A DNA stretch of 64,000 nucleotides, taken from assembly GCA_940671915.1 (NCBI GenBank), contig CALNVZ010003434.1, positions 28,054,288 through 28,118,287 on the forward strand, in the 5' to 3' direction. Made by a program: the position numbers and the translations under genes. The stretch's first letter is position 1. Every line of letters starts with the position of its first letter. A model generated the notes under the pieces. It saw nothing but the letters and a program-made list of their open reading frames with translations, searched no databases and had not been told where the DNA came from. This DNA is from Paracentrotus lividus (lineage: Eukaryota > Echinodermata > Echinoidea > Camarodonta > Echinidae). Positions 35,201 to 45,900 of the stretch are shown piece after piece.

Positions 35201-36843
35201 TCGTCATTGTAAGCTGAATTATACTACAATAAATTAATTTAGTTGTGGTTAATACATAGGCACTAGCATGGCGAATAATGGTGGCATCTCATTTCGCGGA
35301 GACGGGTTTGAGACTGATTTGGGACTAAGTCTAAAGTCGTCCTAATTCTTTTCAGTAGTGGCGGGTCCAGGATTACAGGATAGGGGGGGGGGGCGCACCA
35401 CAAAAATTTTTGGTGTTAACATGTACGTTCAATGAGTGGTTTTCAAATTATAGGGGGTCGCGTCCCTGCCCCCCCCCCGGATCAGCCACTGCGTCTCAGA
35501 GACGTCGCCGCGACAATAAACAAAAAAATTATAGGAGGCTTCTCGTGATGAAAAGAATATCGGAGATGTCCCGCGAGCAAGTTTCAAAACCTTCTCACCT
35601 CGTCTAACATGTTTAAAAGTAGTCCCAATTCCGTCTCAAAATCCATCTCCGCGAAATGAGATACCACATTAGTTGCGGATATTTTTTAAAGATTGCAGTT
35701 CTTTGGTTTTACATGAAAAATTAAGATTTACATCCTTGAGAAATCCTAATTACATCCTTATCAAATGATTTACATTCAAATAATCTCGAATTTGAGAGAT
35801 CATAAATTCATGAACCCCAAACAGGGGCGTTTACACCAGGTGGGGGGGGGGGTTGCATTCCTCAATTCAAATGGTGGGGGGATGACATGTACAATCACCC
35901 CCCCCCCCAACTTTCGCGGGTGATATTTTTTTTTTTGAAAGCTGAAATGGCTTCCACACTCTTTTTCTTCATGGAACTCTAACAATTTTTCGCTCGCGCT
36001 TATTGTTGGTATTTTATTTTTTATTTATTATTATTATTTATTTCTAGTATATTTTAAACAACGGCCTTTCACCTATTGGCAGTCATCAAACAAAACAAAT
36101 AGTCGGATAATGCATTAAGCCCAATTTCTTTATTCATTTCATGTCAAATTTTCGACGGACCTGCGTCTTCGTCAGGAATATAATTTTTGTCAATTATACA
36201 AGCTTATGTTAATTTAGCCTAAACACTTTCTGCTCGCATGTTATTTAGTTTTGGTGGAGACGAAATCAGGCTCAGGCCCCCTTTTTTCGCTTCTTTTTTT
36301 AATATAATTTTTATATTTTTCTCTTATTCTTTTCTCTCTCTCTTTCTCCCTATCCGGCTCTTTTTTCTTCCCTCCTTTTTTTTTTTTCTTTTTTTTTTTT
36401 GTTCTTTGTCTTTTGCCCTTTTATCCTCTTTGTCTTCTGACCACCGTTTTTTTTTCCCCTTTCTCTCCTTTCCCTCCTTCTCTCTCTCTCTCTCTTTCTC
36501 TTCTTCTTCTCTCTTCGTCTTCTATTTCCTTTCATCCTTTGCGGAGCCCCTTTTCCCTATCTGGGGCCAGTGCCCCGTGGGTCCCCCTCAGAGTAACATG
36601 ATGCTACTCAAGTATAATTCATAATACTGCCCCTATTAGCAATGCTGCAGCAAACCAAATACCCCGTTGTATTAATCACAACTTACGAGATCATGAATTT
36701 AGTATTCATTTGAGACTTTTTTCCTCATATCTCCGAATCAGAATCAGAATCAGAATCGGCCTCGTTGGGACCGAGGACTCGTGGGATCGAGGACTCATGG
36801 GACGAGGACTCGTGGGACCGAGGACTCGTGGGAAGACCCCAAC
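32243..36843. repeat. second copy of 27547-32217, probable assembly artefact
   Basis: Collinear with 27547-32217 from GGCTAGGCCGACAAGGCC to GTGGGAAGACCCCAAC at very high identity. The differences are mostly single-base losses, often in homopolymers (for example CAGTCACATTTG against CAGTCATTTG at ~34550, and shortened poly-C/T runs). Copy 1 keeps the lectin exon open while copy 2 breaks it several times. This is the pattern of raw long-read gap-fill placed beside a polished contig. It should not be read as a genomic duplication. After 36843 the sequence continues uniquely, so the true right junction of the TU-like element is seen only here. Confidence 0.88.
33758..34030 (-). pseudogene. artefactual broken copy of lectin exon 1
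   Basis: Same signal peptide (MKLVLILITFVAMATLSNA) and donor as 29079-29354, but at least three single-base indels shift the frame after SNAT, near the CYRYF region and near CNQF. No second-exon copy accompanies it. It lies in the redundant assembly block, so it is better treated as sequencing error than as a lectin pseudogene. Confidence 0.85.
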
Positions 36844-36966
36844 GACACCCCCCCCCCCCCAAAAAAAATAAAATAAATAATAATAATAAATAAAATTAAA
36901 AAAAATTTAAAAAAAAAAATGCAAAAATAAAAAATTAAAAATAAATTAAAAAATATTAGGGCTAAT

Positions 36967-37013
36967 CAGTGGCGGATCCAGGATTTCATGAGAGGGGGGC
37001 CCAAATAAGAATT

Positions 37014-37049
<36 letters not shown>

Positions 37050-37196
37050 GGTTAGAAATTTTCTCGGCCTTCGCAAGTCAAGGTCATCAAGTAATGGGCA
37101 TAGGGTAAGGTTCAGTTGGTCGATCGGTCAATCGTCCAGCCCCCCCCTTTTTTTTGGGGGGGGCGGCCCTATCGGCTCCCCCCCTGGATCCACGCC
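36967..37196. mobile_element. MITE, CAGTGGCGGATCCAGG family
   Basis: Starts CAGTGGCGGATCCAGG and ends CCTGGATCCACGCC; ~230 bp, G/C-homopolymer-rich, with a poly-T run of ~30 in the middle. Other members or fragments: 30694-30834, 54361-54546 and, more decayed, around 40480-40560 and 41100. The left flank (36860-36960) is poly-A/AATA low complexity. Confidence 0.7.
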
Positions 37197-37199
37197 TAA

Positions 37200-38440
37200 T
37201 AATAATAATAATAATGAGATCCTAAATACACCTAAACAAATCCTAAATTGAACAGAGTTAAATTGACTAAAATACACAATTCAAAAGTCTGGATGACAAT
37301 ATACTCACTTGATTAGATTGGAAATGTTGCGAACACTAGATAACGAGATAATGTCACTCCTGTTATTATATAGGTTTACTCGTGTACAGCTTCTTCAAGA
37401 TAATGCAATTTAGAAATCAGCAGTGATGATCTTGACCGGAGGAAAGTAAAACCCGTTGTGAATAAACTTTCTGTCAGAATCTACTTTTTATAGATGCAAA
37501 ATGGAATGATAAATGGATGCATTCTTCTATTTTTGTACGTATATAATATAATCACGAACTATTCAGTATTCTAGTTTGTTTGTTGTTTGTTTGTTTTGTT
37601 TTGTTTTTGTTTTTGTTTTTCTTCAAAATTAAGAGATTCGTTTGAATTGGGATAACAACACTAACCTTATGTAGATATTTGCTCTAACATCCTTGAATGG
37701 ACCAGTTTATCTAATTGTTTCTCTCACTGAAACCATAAAAAAGCGGTCTAGTTTTATTTCAATCACAACAAGGATAAGTACATTAATTTCAAAATAAGAA
37801 CACGCCATAGAGTGTAATGGCATATCCATCATCACACTTCCCGCTCCACCATGATTAAAAGGTGTTAACAAACAATTAATGGATCATGCTCAGATACACT
37901 GTTCACCATAAAAATGAAATATATAATTTTTCAAAGCTCCATGCAGCAGGAACATTTTGCTCCGGCTTTAATTTTAAGAATGCGTTTGCCCTCGTTTTCA
38001 TTTTTGGGGCCCAATTGATCTTCAACTGTCCCTCAACACTTCCCGAGGTGAATTCCAGAATAAAAGGTTTGCCCATACCCCCATAATTCCTATGTTTGCC
38101 TATTTTACCCCTTTTGGGGTCCCTCTTTTGTTAGCCTGGCGGTACAAGGCCCTCTCAGTCTTACCCTAGGAATTGAAATGCATCTGACGTGTTCGGTTTA
38201 TATAATTCTTTCAGTTAAATCTGGGTTTATGGTTTCAGGCTACGTTCTGTTGTCTAAAAATATTGTGATTGAACATTTTTTTTTTAAGTTGACCCCATGA
38301 AAGTATAAAGATTGTTTGAAGTTGTCAGATCGTGATGAGAAAATTAATTTTGATTAATATGCGCATTGACGAAATAAAAGTCAGAGCAAAATGATTTTGC
38401 TGGGAGCATTATAAAATATCCAAACTTTACGACGAATTCT
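37200..38440. other. non-coding stretch
   Basis: AT-rich, with TAA repeats at 37197-37215 and a (GTTTT)n run near 37570-37615. ORFs are short and unrecognised. No repeat structure I could define. Confidence 0.5.
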
Positions 38441-38443
38441 GTT

Positions 38444-38802
38444 TAGGCCAAAAAAAAAATCGTTTGGTTGTCCTCGACCGACCGACCCTCTGAAACGGCC
38501 CGACCCAACCAACCTCTTTTTTTTTTTTTTTTTTTTTTCCACAAAACGCGAAATACACAGCTCATAGTTATATTTTTTCATAAAACAGTATATATAACAT
38601 GTGTTATTTTCCATGCAGTCCCATTTTACTATCAATAAAACGTAAAGTGATCTCAAAAGTGGAAGTCATTCGTTTCTTGTTTTTCTTTGTTTTTCAATGA
38701 GAGGAAAAAAAAAAAAAAAAAAAAAAACACCCGACCGACCGACCCGATTTTTGAAAAAGGCATTCATTGGACACCAAACAATTTTTTTTTTTTTGGCCTT
38801 AT
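38444..38802. mobile_element. MITE with GGCCAAAAAA termini
   Basis: About 360 bp. The left end TAGGCCAAAAAAAAAATCGT, then TTGGTTGTCC, is the inverse of the right end ...GGACACCAAACAA with a poly-T and GGCCTTA. Inside each end lies an inverted CGACCGACCGACCC block and a poly-T/poly-A run (38517-38538, 38705-38727), so the transcript could fold into one hairpin. Confidence 0.75.
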
Positions 38803-38877
38803 AAATTAAATTTTAATTTTTCTATTCTACTTTCCCGTGTAATTTATCTAATTGACTTCTCTTTTGTTCCTCTCACT

Positions 38878-38890
38878 TCTCTCTCTCTCT

Positions 38891-38929
<39 letters not shown>

Positions 38930-38940
38930 CCCTCTCTGGC
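38878..38940. repeat. (CT)n microsatellite
   Basis: CT/TCTC runs with few interruptions. Confidence 0.95.
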
Positions 38941-39295
38941 TCTCTATTTTATCTATGCATTTCTGTCTGCAACGGAAATTCAAGATGTTTAATAAAGAAA
39001 CTAATCAAGGCATATGTTTTGTTAATGTGTATAGTCCAGATTTGGATCAAAGCCATCTAATTACATTTTTTCATATTTATTTCTAGATCAATTCAATCTA
39101 TTCAATCTCTAATTCTCTATTCATTCGACATGTTTTCAGATTCAGATTTATTTTCGTTTAAAAATCATCAAATAGAATATGAAGAGATATAATATGATAA
39201 AGTAATTATAAAGAAAAAACTTTATTCATACAGAAGTCCACAGGGCTTTTTTGAAAGTTGTATGAGTGTGGGGTGAGGGTGCGCGCCTGTTGCGA

Positions 39296-39312
39296 GTGTA
39301 TGTGTGTGTGTG

Positions 39313-39356
<44 letters not shown>

Positions 39357-39366
39357 TGTGTGTGTG
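39296..39366. repeat. (GT)n microsatellite
   Basis: About 70 bp of GT with two interruptions. Confidence 0.95.
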
Positions 39367-39369
39367 CGT

Positions 39370-40187
39370 GAGTGTGGGAAGGGGAGGATAAAAGAAAGAG
39401 ACTGAAACAACCCCATGTCGAAAAAGGTCTCTACCATAAACATTTTATGTTCTCTACACTAAATGGACTGAACCTAGCTCCAGTGCCTTATTTAGTAGAA
39501 GAGCGGGAGAAAAAAGGTGTCAAGTAATACATTTTAACACCAGTACATGATCCTCTATTTAATCTACTCCGGTGATAGATCTATCACCCGTTGTCATTGG
39601 TTGTGTTAAATTTAACACCACAGTTTCTGCTGTAAACTTGCAGTGTAGATCAAATGTATCAAATATTTTGTTTTGACGAACTTTCGATTTGACCTCTTTC
39701 AAACGTGAGAGGTGCGATTTCCGTAAGCCAATAATAATTATACAAATTGGGAAATTTACTATTGTCAGAGCAACCAATGCATAATTTACCAAAAGTGCAA
39801 GCAATTCAACGATATCCTGTTTTTGTTTCTTTCCCTTTTAATTTTCTCTTTCTCTACCCCTCCCTTTTCTCTCGTGACTTTGTAAACGAACTCAAGAATG
39901 GACAATGACGTTTATAAGCCGCGGTTTCACTCAATTTATTAATTTCTAACGTCATTTTATATATACGGTATCAATCTTATATTAATACCACACTATGTAT
40001 AATGATAAACAAAGTCCTACTAAACGAATATATATAGGACTACTGAACAAGTGGAAGAAGATTCGTTGCATTAGTTGGAGTTCACTCATGCACATTAACC
40101 AGACTAGTTCTCAAAATATTGAGAAACTCGAATTGATGACCTCTTGCGATATAAAATGAAGCCCTGGTACGGGAGGGGAGGGAAATC
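39370..40187. other. non-coding stretch
   Basis: No gene recognised. An internal inverted pair TTAACACC at 39535-39620 is too short to classify. Confidence 0.5.
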
Positions 40188-41453
40188 AAGGTACTATCAG
40201 ATAATTCGTTTTTCTGTTTTGGAAACGGAAAAGCAAAAACGGAATATTGGGCAAAAACTTATTCTGATTTGTAATGACAAAACAGAATATTGAACACCTC
40301 TCCTGATTTCCTTCTTTTTTTTCCCGTTTTGCGTGCGGAGCCAGAACAAAGACATTCGAAAGGGAAGAGAGGACACTCGTATACCGGGCAATATAATGCT
40401 CTAAATTAATGATTGTATTTAAATGTACAGCTAATGAGCGACTTTCAAAGTATATGAATGTGCGTCCCTGTGTGCCCCTGCCTTGATCCGCTACTGCAGA
40501 CCTGTCAAACTCCTCTTTTTTTTTTGGGGGGGGGCAGTGGCGAATTAGAAGTGGACCAAAATTATTTCAGATTTTGGCGGACCCAAATATTTTTTTTTAC
40601 TACGTCACGCCAGACCGTGCGAGCAAAAAGCTATACATCAATTTTTTAAAAGGTCAAGTTACCAAGCGATTAAGGGGGGGGGGGGGGTCGAGCGGGAGCG
40701 GCCCCCATACCAAAAATTTAGAAAAAGTTCCTTGATTTGGGGCCTTGGGCCCTTCTCCCTTGGTATTTATTTTTTTATTTATTATTATTTTATTTATTTT
40801 TTTGCTTTTTAAGATGCATGATTGATGACAAACCCAAGTAATGTCTTTATCCCTACCTCTATGTGTGATGATCTTTTGGCTTGCCGATGGCCCAACAAAA
40901 CGCATGTTCTACCCCACCCCCCCCCCCCCCCCCCCCTTGTCGCTTCGACCAACGTGAAGTGAAAAAAACATGATGTACGTTTTTGCTTTTCTGGCGTGAC
41001 GTATAGGGAAAACGTTGCATGACATTTCAATTTTGGGCTCCCAAGTAATTCCGCATGTAAACTGCACCCCCCCCCCCCCCTCGGGACTTTCGACAGTTCT
41101 GCAGTAGCGGATCATGGTAGGCGCAAGGGACACACATTCCTATACTTTTTAAAGCCGCTCAGGAGCTGTACATGTTAAATACATCATTATTTGAGCGTTA
41201 CATTGCCCGGTATACGAGTGTCCTCTCTTCCCTTTCGAATGTCTTTGTTCTGGCTCGCGCACGCAAAACGGAAAAAGGAAAAAGGAAATATTATACGGTA
41301 CTATCAGATAATTCGTTTTTCTGTTTTGGAAAGGAGGTGTTCAATATTCTGTGTTTTGTCATTACAAATCAGAATCAGTTTTTGCCCAATATTCCGTTTT
41401 TGCTTTTCCGTTCTCCAAAACAGAAAAACTAATTATCTGATAGTACCTTGATT
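40188..41453. mobile_element. large palindromic foldback element
   Basis: Left arm 40190-40500, beginning CAAGGTACTATCAGATAATT; right arm 41100-41453, ending AATTATCTGATAGTACCTTG. Inside, both arms carry inverted GAGAGGACACTCGTATACCG and CTTTGAAAGTATATG-like blocks and end at a CGCTACTGCAGA / TCTGCAGTAGCGG pair. The right arm contains an additional forward copy of the terminus (41293-41330), i.e. a second small hairpin of ~160 bp. The core (40510-41095) is low-complexity G/C runs and a poly-T tract. No transposase. Apparent ORFs on both strands of the arms are mirror images. Confidence 0.8.
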
Positions 41454-41964
41454 GAGGGATTATCCATTAAAACAAAAACGATTCGTCGTCTCTAAAATGT
41501 TCCAGTATTAGTAAAGAAAGAAGCAAAAACATATTTTCTTACATTCACGGGGTCAGATCGCGTTTGGGAGCGAGGCTACCGGTATAGCAATACATTTAAC
41601 CCACCAAAAAAGACACAAAAACAAGAAATAAACAAATAAAGACAAACCCCACAAGTTTTCGCTCTTTTTTCCTTCTTGCCAAGTTGTTCATGCAGTTGCA
41701 GAGGGGGGGCGGGGGGGGGCGGTATTTGATGTGATTTTCTCCAAACCTGATTTGTCGGGAAACACGTCTGACACGAATCATTGAATCATTTAGATGTAGA
41801 CATATTTAATCGAACTACGCAATGCCCTCACTTTACTAAGTATTACATTTTACCTAGCAAACCCAACGAGATTGTGTTTACAAAGAGTGACATCTCAGAC
41901 AATTGAATGTCATTCTCAGTAAAGTATAAAGAGTTCTCATCAATTTCATGTTTTTATTTCTTAC

Positions 41965-42467
41965 TTAAAGGGAGTGTTCACCCTGGAATTTTATTGGTTT
42001 TAAAAAATGTAGAAAAATAAGAGAAAAATATTAGTAAAAGTTTAAAGAAAATCGACCAAAACATAGCGAAGCTATGAATATGTAAAGTTTTGATTCTGTG
42101 ACGTCACGTGCGAGCAGCTCTCCCATGTGTTGTGTATGTAAATTCCATAAATGTGTCTTTTTTCATGGTTCTTGATAAAGGAATGGGTCAATTTGATAGA
42201 CCATTTATATGAACATTATGTTTGATGATATATCGACCGCACAGATGACATAATTAATTTTATTTTGAAAAAAAGACACTTTATGGAATTTACACTGCAT
42301 AACACATGGGAAAGCTGCTCGCACTTGACGTCACAGAATCAAAACTTTGAATATTAATAACTTCATTATTTGTTGGTCGATTTTCTCCAAACCTTCACTC
42401 ATATTTTTCTTTTATTTTTCTGCATTTACTAAAACCAATTTAAACCCAGGGTGAACTTCCCCTTTAA
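41965..42467. mobile_element. palindromic MITE, TTAAAGG family copy 1
   Basis: 503 bp, TTAAAGGGAGTGTTCACCCT at the left and AGGGTGAACTTCCCCTTTAA at the right. The arms are inverted for ~190 bp, including GATTCTGTGACGTCACGTGCGAGCAGC / GCTGCTCGC...GACGTCACAGAATC, and surround a short A/T loop. Related ends are at 44474 and 60986. TTAA at both edges could be the target site. Confidence 0.8.
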
Positions 42468-42677
42468 AATCTAATTTTTGCTAATATAGGTTGTTACAAA
42501 TACACACATTCTTGTTACACTAGTACCCATCTAGAGTACATGCAGGTACAATACATACAAATTCAAAATTAATTCTTTTGTGCTATAGACCGTCACCAAA
42601 CCGGAATCCCGCAGACCTGTTTTCAGTTGCCACAAACCAACAGGTGTATCACAATAGATGCATGTTGTCACCTTACC

Positions 42678-42846
42678 CAGGGGCCGCAGAGCCGGAGGGG
42701 AGGGTGGGGGGGGGGGGGGCTTCATTCCCCCACTTTTTCAGCAAACTTGTACAAAAGCGTGATTTGTGATTATTAGCCTCTTAAGCCACCCCCCCCCCTC
42801 ACTTTCGGCACAACCCATTAATTTTCAGAAACGCTCCGCTGCCACA
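42678..42846. mobile_element. CAGGGGCCGCGGAGC-family MITE, copy near the collagen 3' end
   Basis: Starts CAGGGGCCGCAGAGCC and ends AACGCTCCGCTG, with the internal blocks CCCACTTTTTCAGCAAACTTG, TTTGTGATTATTAGCC and CACTTTCGGCACAACCC. These align block by block with 63083-63253 and 55287-55478. The exact right edge and target duplication are unclear here. It lies ~130 bp downstream of the collagen-like stop codon, possibly within the 3' UTR. Confidence 0.7.
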
Positions 42847-42972
42847 TGGTATTACGTGTATTGTTAATGAAGTTTGAATTTGAATATATTTTGTGGGGCC
42901 CCGAAGGACAATTTGATATCAGGTTATGATAAAGATCTTTTCACGACTCGCTTGGAGAAAAGCAAGACAATC

Positions 42973-45900
42973 TTAGACGGTACAGACAGCGCAAGTAAGT
43001 TCGTAGCCACTGACGTAAGGTCCACATGGCAGACTTCCATCCGATAGACATCTCCCCTCAACCATGTACAACAGTGCACCATTAGAATTTTCTTGAGCTG
43101 TACCAGGTTCTGTGTCCATTCCTCGATCTACACACACGTGCTCGGTTCTCTGGTGGTCGAAGCGCGCTGCCATTAGGTAACCAGAGTACTCCAAACGCCA
43201 CTGTGAAGACGGGCACCTGGTTTGCGCGCAGGAATCATGAGTTTGGTTGTTCTTCCTGCGGGGGCCCTGCAGACTGCACAGGTCGGGCCCTGGTCATCTT
43301 TTGATTCGAGACGTGAAGGGTTAGGAGGCGTGTTGAATTCGTATTCAGCTGGATACACCCGGGCTCGATCATCACTTAATCCAGATCCTCTTTCGTCATA
43401 GATAGGTTGTCCCGGCATACATAGATAATTGGCGCCGCCACCAGTATGGGTATAAAACGAGCCTCCTATGGTACCTGCATTAATGTGCAATGAAAGTATT
43501 AGGGTCTAAAAGCAAATTAAATCCTATATTTTGAGAAATCGTATTATTGAGCCTCGGTTTCGTAACGGTATGAATTTTAGTAGGGCCATTAAATTTTGTT
43601 TTTCTTAACAGAAAGGAACCGAAGGAATTCGTACTGTTTATATTATTTATTTTATTTTTTTATTATTTTTTAAAAGCACCATTTTATAACACGAAGTTGG
43701 TTTTTCACCATTTTGTATCATTTGTTGTTGTTATACATGTTTTCACGTAGTCTTTATATTTTGCTATCATGTAATGTAATACGGTTAAAAAAACCCCATC
43801 GGAAATAAGCCTTTCCGGCTTTCATGGGGTATCCTTTTACTCTTTCATCTTTTTTTTTTTCATACTGTTCGCAATTGGAGAATAAAACCAATCAACCAAT
43901 CAACTTGGCACAATGTGATGTTAGCTTCAGATATGAAAAATTCATATTCCCATTGCATTATTATTAGACACCCCTGCCCGAGGGGCGATTTCCATATCTT
44001 TAAGGCCACATGTCACTTGGGGAGGTTTGGAGGTTGAATATAGTTCGATAGAGTTGTGCAAAGTAGTATACTAAGGAATCTCACTACTTTTTTTCAACTC
44101 TCCATATTGTAAAACGGTGCGCAACTTTGCCCAACTCTTTGTAATGTTGCTTCTCCTACCGTAATGTTAAATTACTACGATAAATTTAGGTAACCTTTCA
44201 TAACTCCCCAAGTGCATGACACGGGGCGTGACTAGCAGGGGCGTCATATTGGGGCCATTTTTGCTAAATTTCGTACAATTCTATTCGTTTTCTGTTACGA
44301 AATCTCTATGGCCCGTATTTTGCTCCACTGACTAGAGTTATATGAAGTTAATCAATAGGATTGCACAATAACACCGCACAATAACAATAGACTTCCAGGA
44401 CGTACGAAAGGAAACGTCCGAACTGTACATGTCATGTACGTGTCATGCAGTTGTAATCATTACGCCCTATTCATTAAAGGAGAGATATTTGGGTTACCGT
44501 GGATGCAAAAAAAATCAAATCAGCACATCAGTGAAGATTAGGTAAAAATCAGATAAATAATAAGGAAGTTATGAGTATTTGAAAGTTGAGATCTCTGATG
44601 ACATAGGAAATGTCCAATTGGCAAAGTGGTGACCATGTGTGATGTCATACAGGGAGAACTCCCCATATGATGTGCGCAAAAACTACTATAAATGTCACCT
44701 TTTCCCTATTCTAATAATGGAGCAGATTGTGTGTGCATGATTTATTATGTGTTTCATATATTTACATATCATCCCATGAAAAGATTTTTTTTTTTTCTAC
44801 CTTAAGAATTAAGGAAAAAGATGATGATTTTAGTAAAAATGTGTACAATAAATGTAGAAAAGTTCTCCCTGCATTACATCATACATGGCCACGTGGCCAA
44901 TTGGAGGATCTCCATGTCATTATAGTGATCTCAAATTGTAAAAATTCATATCTCTCTTATTCATTGCCTGATTTCTCTGAAACTTTTACCTATATTATGT
45001 TTGTATGGTTTGTCTCCATTCATTGAAACCAAATTTCTCTTAGGGTGGTATCTCACTTCGCGGAGATGTCTCCGCGACGGAGAAAATATAGAAAATATCG
45101 TCTCTGCGACGGATAGAAAGTATTAGAGACGTCTCCGCGACGTCTCCACGACAGTTTTCAAAAACTGTGACAAAGCAATTTCAAAGAACCGTATCAAAGT
45201 AGTTTCCGCGACTCATGAAACAGCGTGGAGACGTCTGGGACGTCTCCGCGACAAGTTTCAAAAATTTGTCGCGGAGACGTCTCGGACGTTTCATGAGTGG
45301 CGGAAACAACTTTGAGACGGTTCTTAGAAACTGCTTTGTCACAATTTTGGAAAAATGTCGCGGAGACGTCTCTAATACTTTTTATCCGTCACCACCCTTA
45401 GGGGTTCATTCCTCTTTAATGATTCAGTAGCCTGGGAACAATTAAAAGGCCTCAAAATTTTCAGCTGAAAAACGACAATAGTATTATTCCCCCTGAATTA
45501 ATTGTTTATTTTGATGGCACAGAATCATTCCCCCTACGGTGGCAAAGAATTGCAAACGTTCGCAAATATTTGCTTACCGGCTTTGAAAAGGAGTTTTGAA
45601 CGTGCTCATTTCTTTCCTTCTCTCTTTAAAAAACCTAAATCTATTTAGTTATTTATTATTTATATATTTTTTATGAATTGCAGAAAAATACTTTTGTAAC
45701 ATTTTGAGCTCTCGCAAACTTCTCGCAAACATTTGAAAATTTATGTTTTCCAACAATCCGTCTCATCCCATCGTGAGTGAGATACCACAATTAGTTTATC
45801 ATTGGTTTTCGCGTCAGTTGTCCTTTGGAATATTATGTAGGCCTAACTAACACGTCAATCGTGCAAAATGTCATTTTTCATGATATACATGCAATTAATC

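Noticed and set aside
39222-39443. ORF with HTHTHT repeats
   Set aside because: (GT)n microsatellite read on the minus strand.
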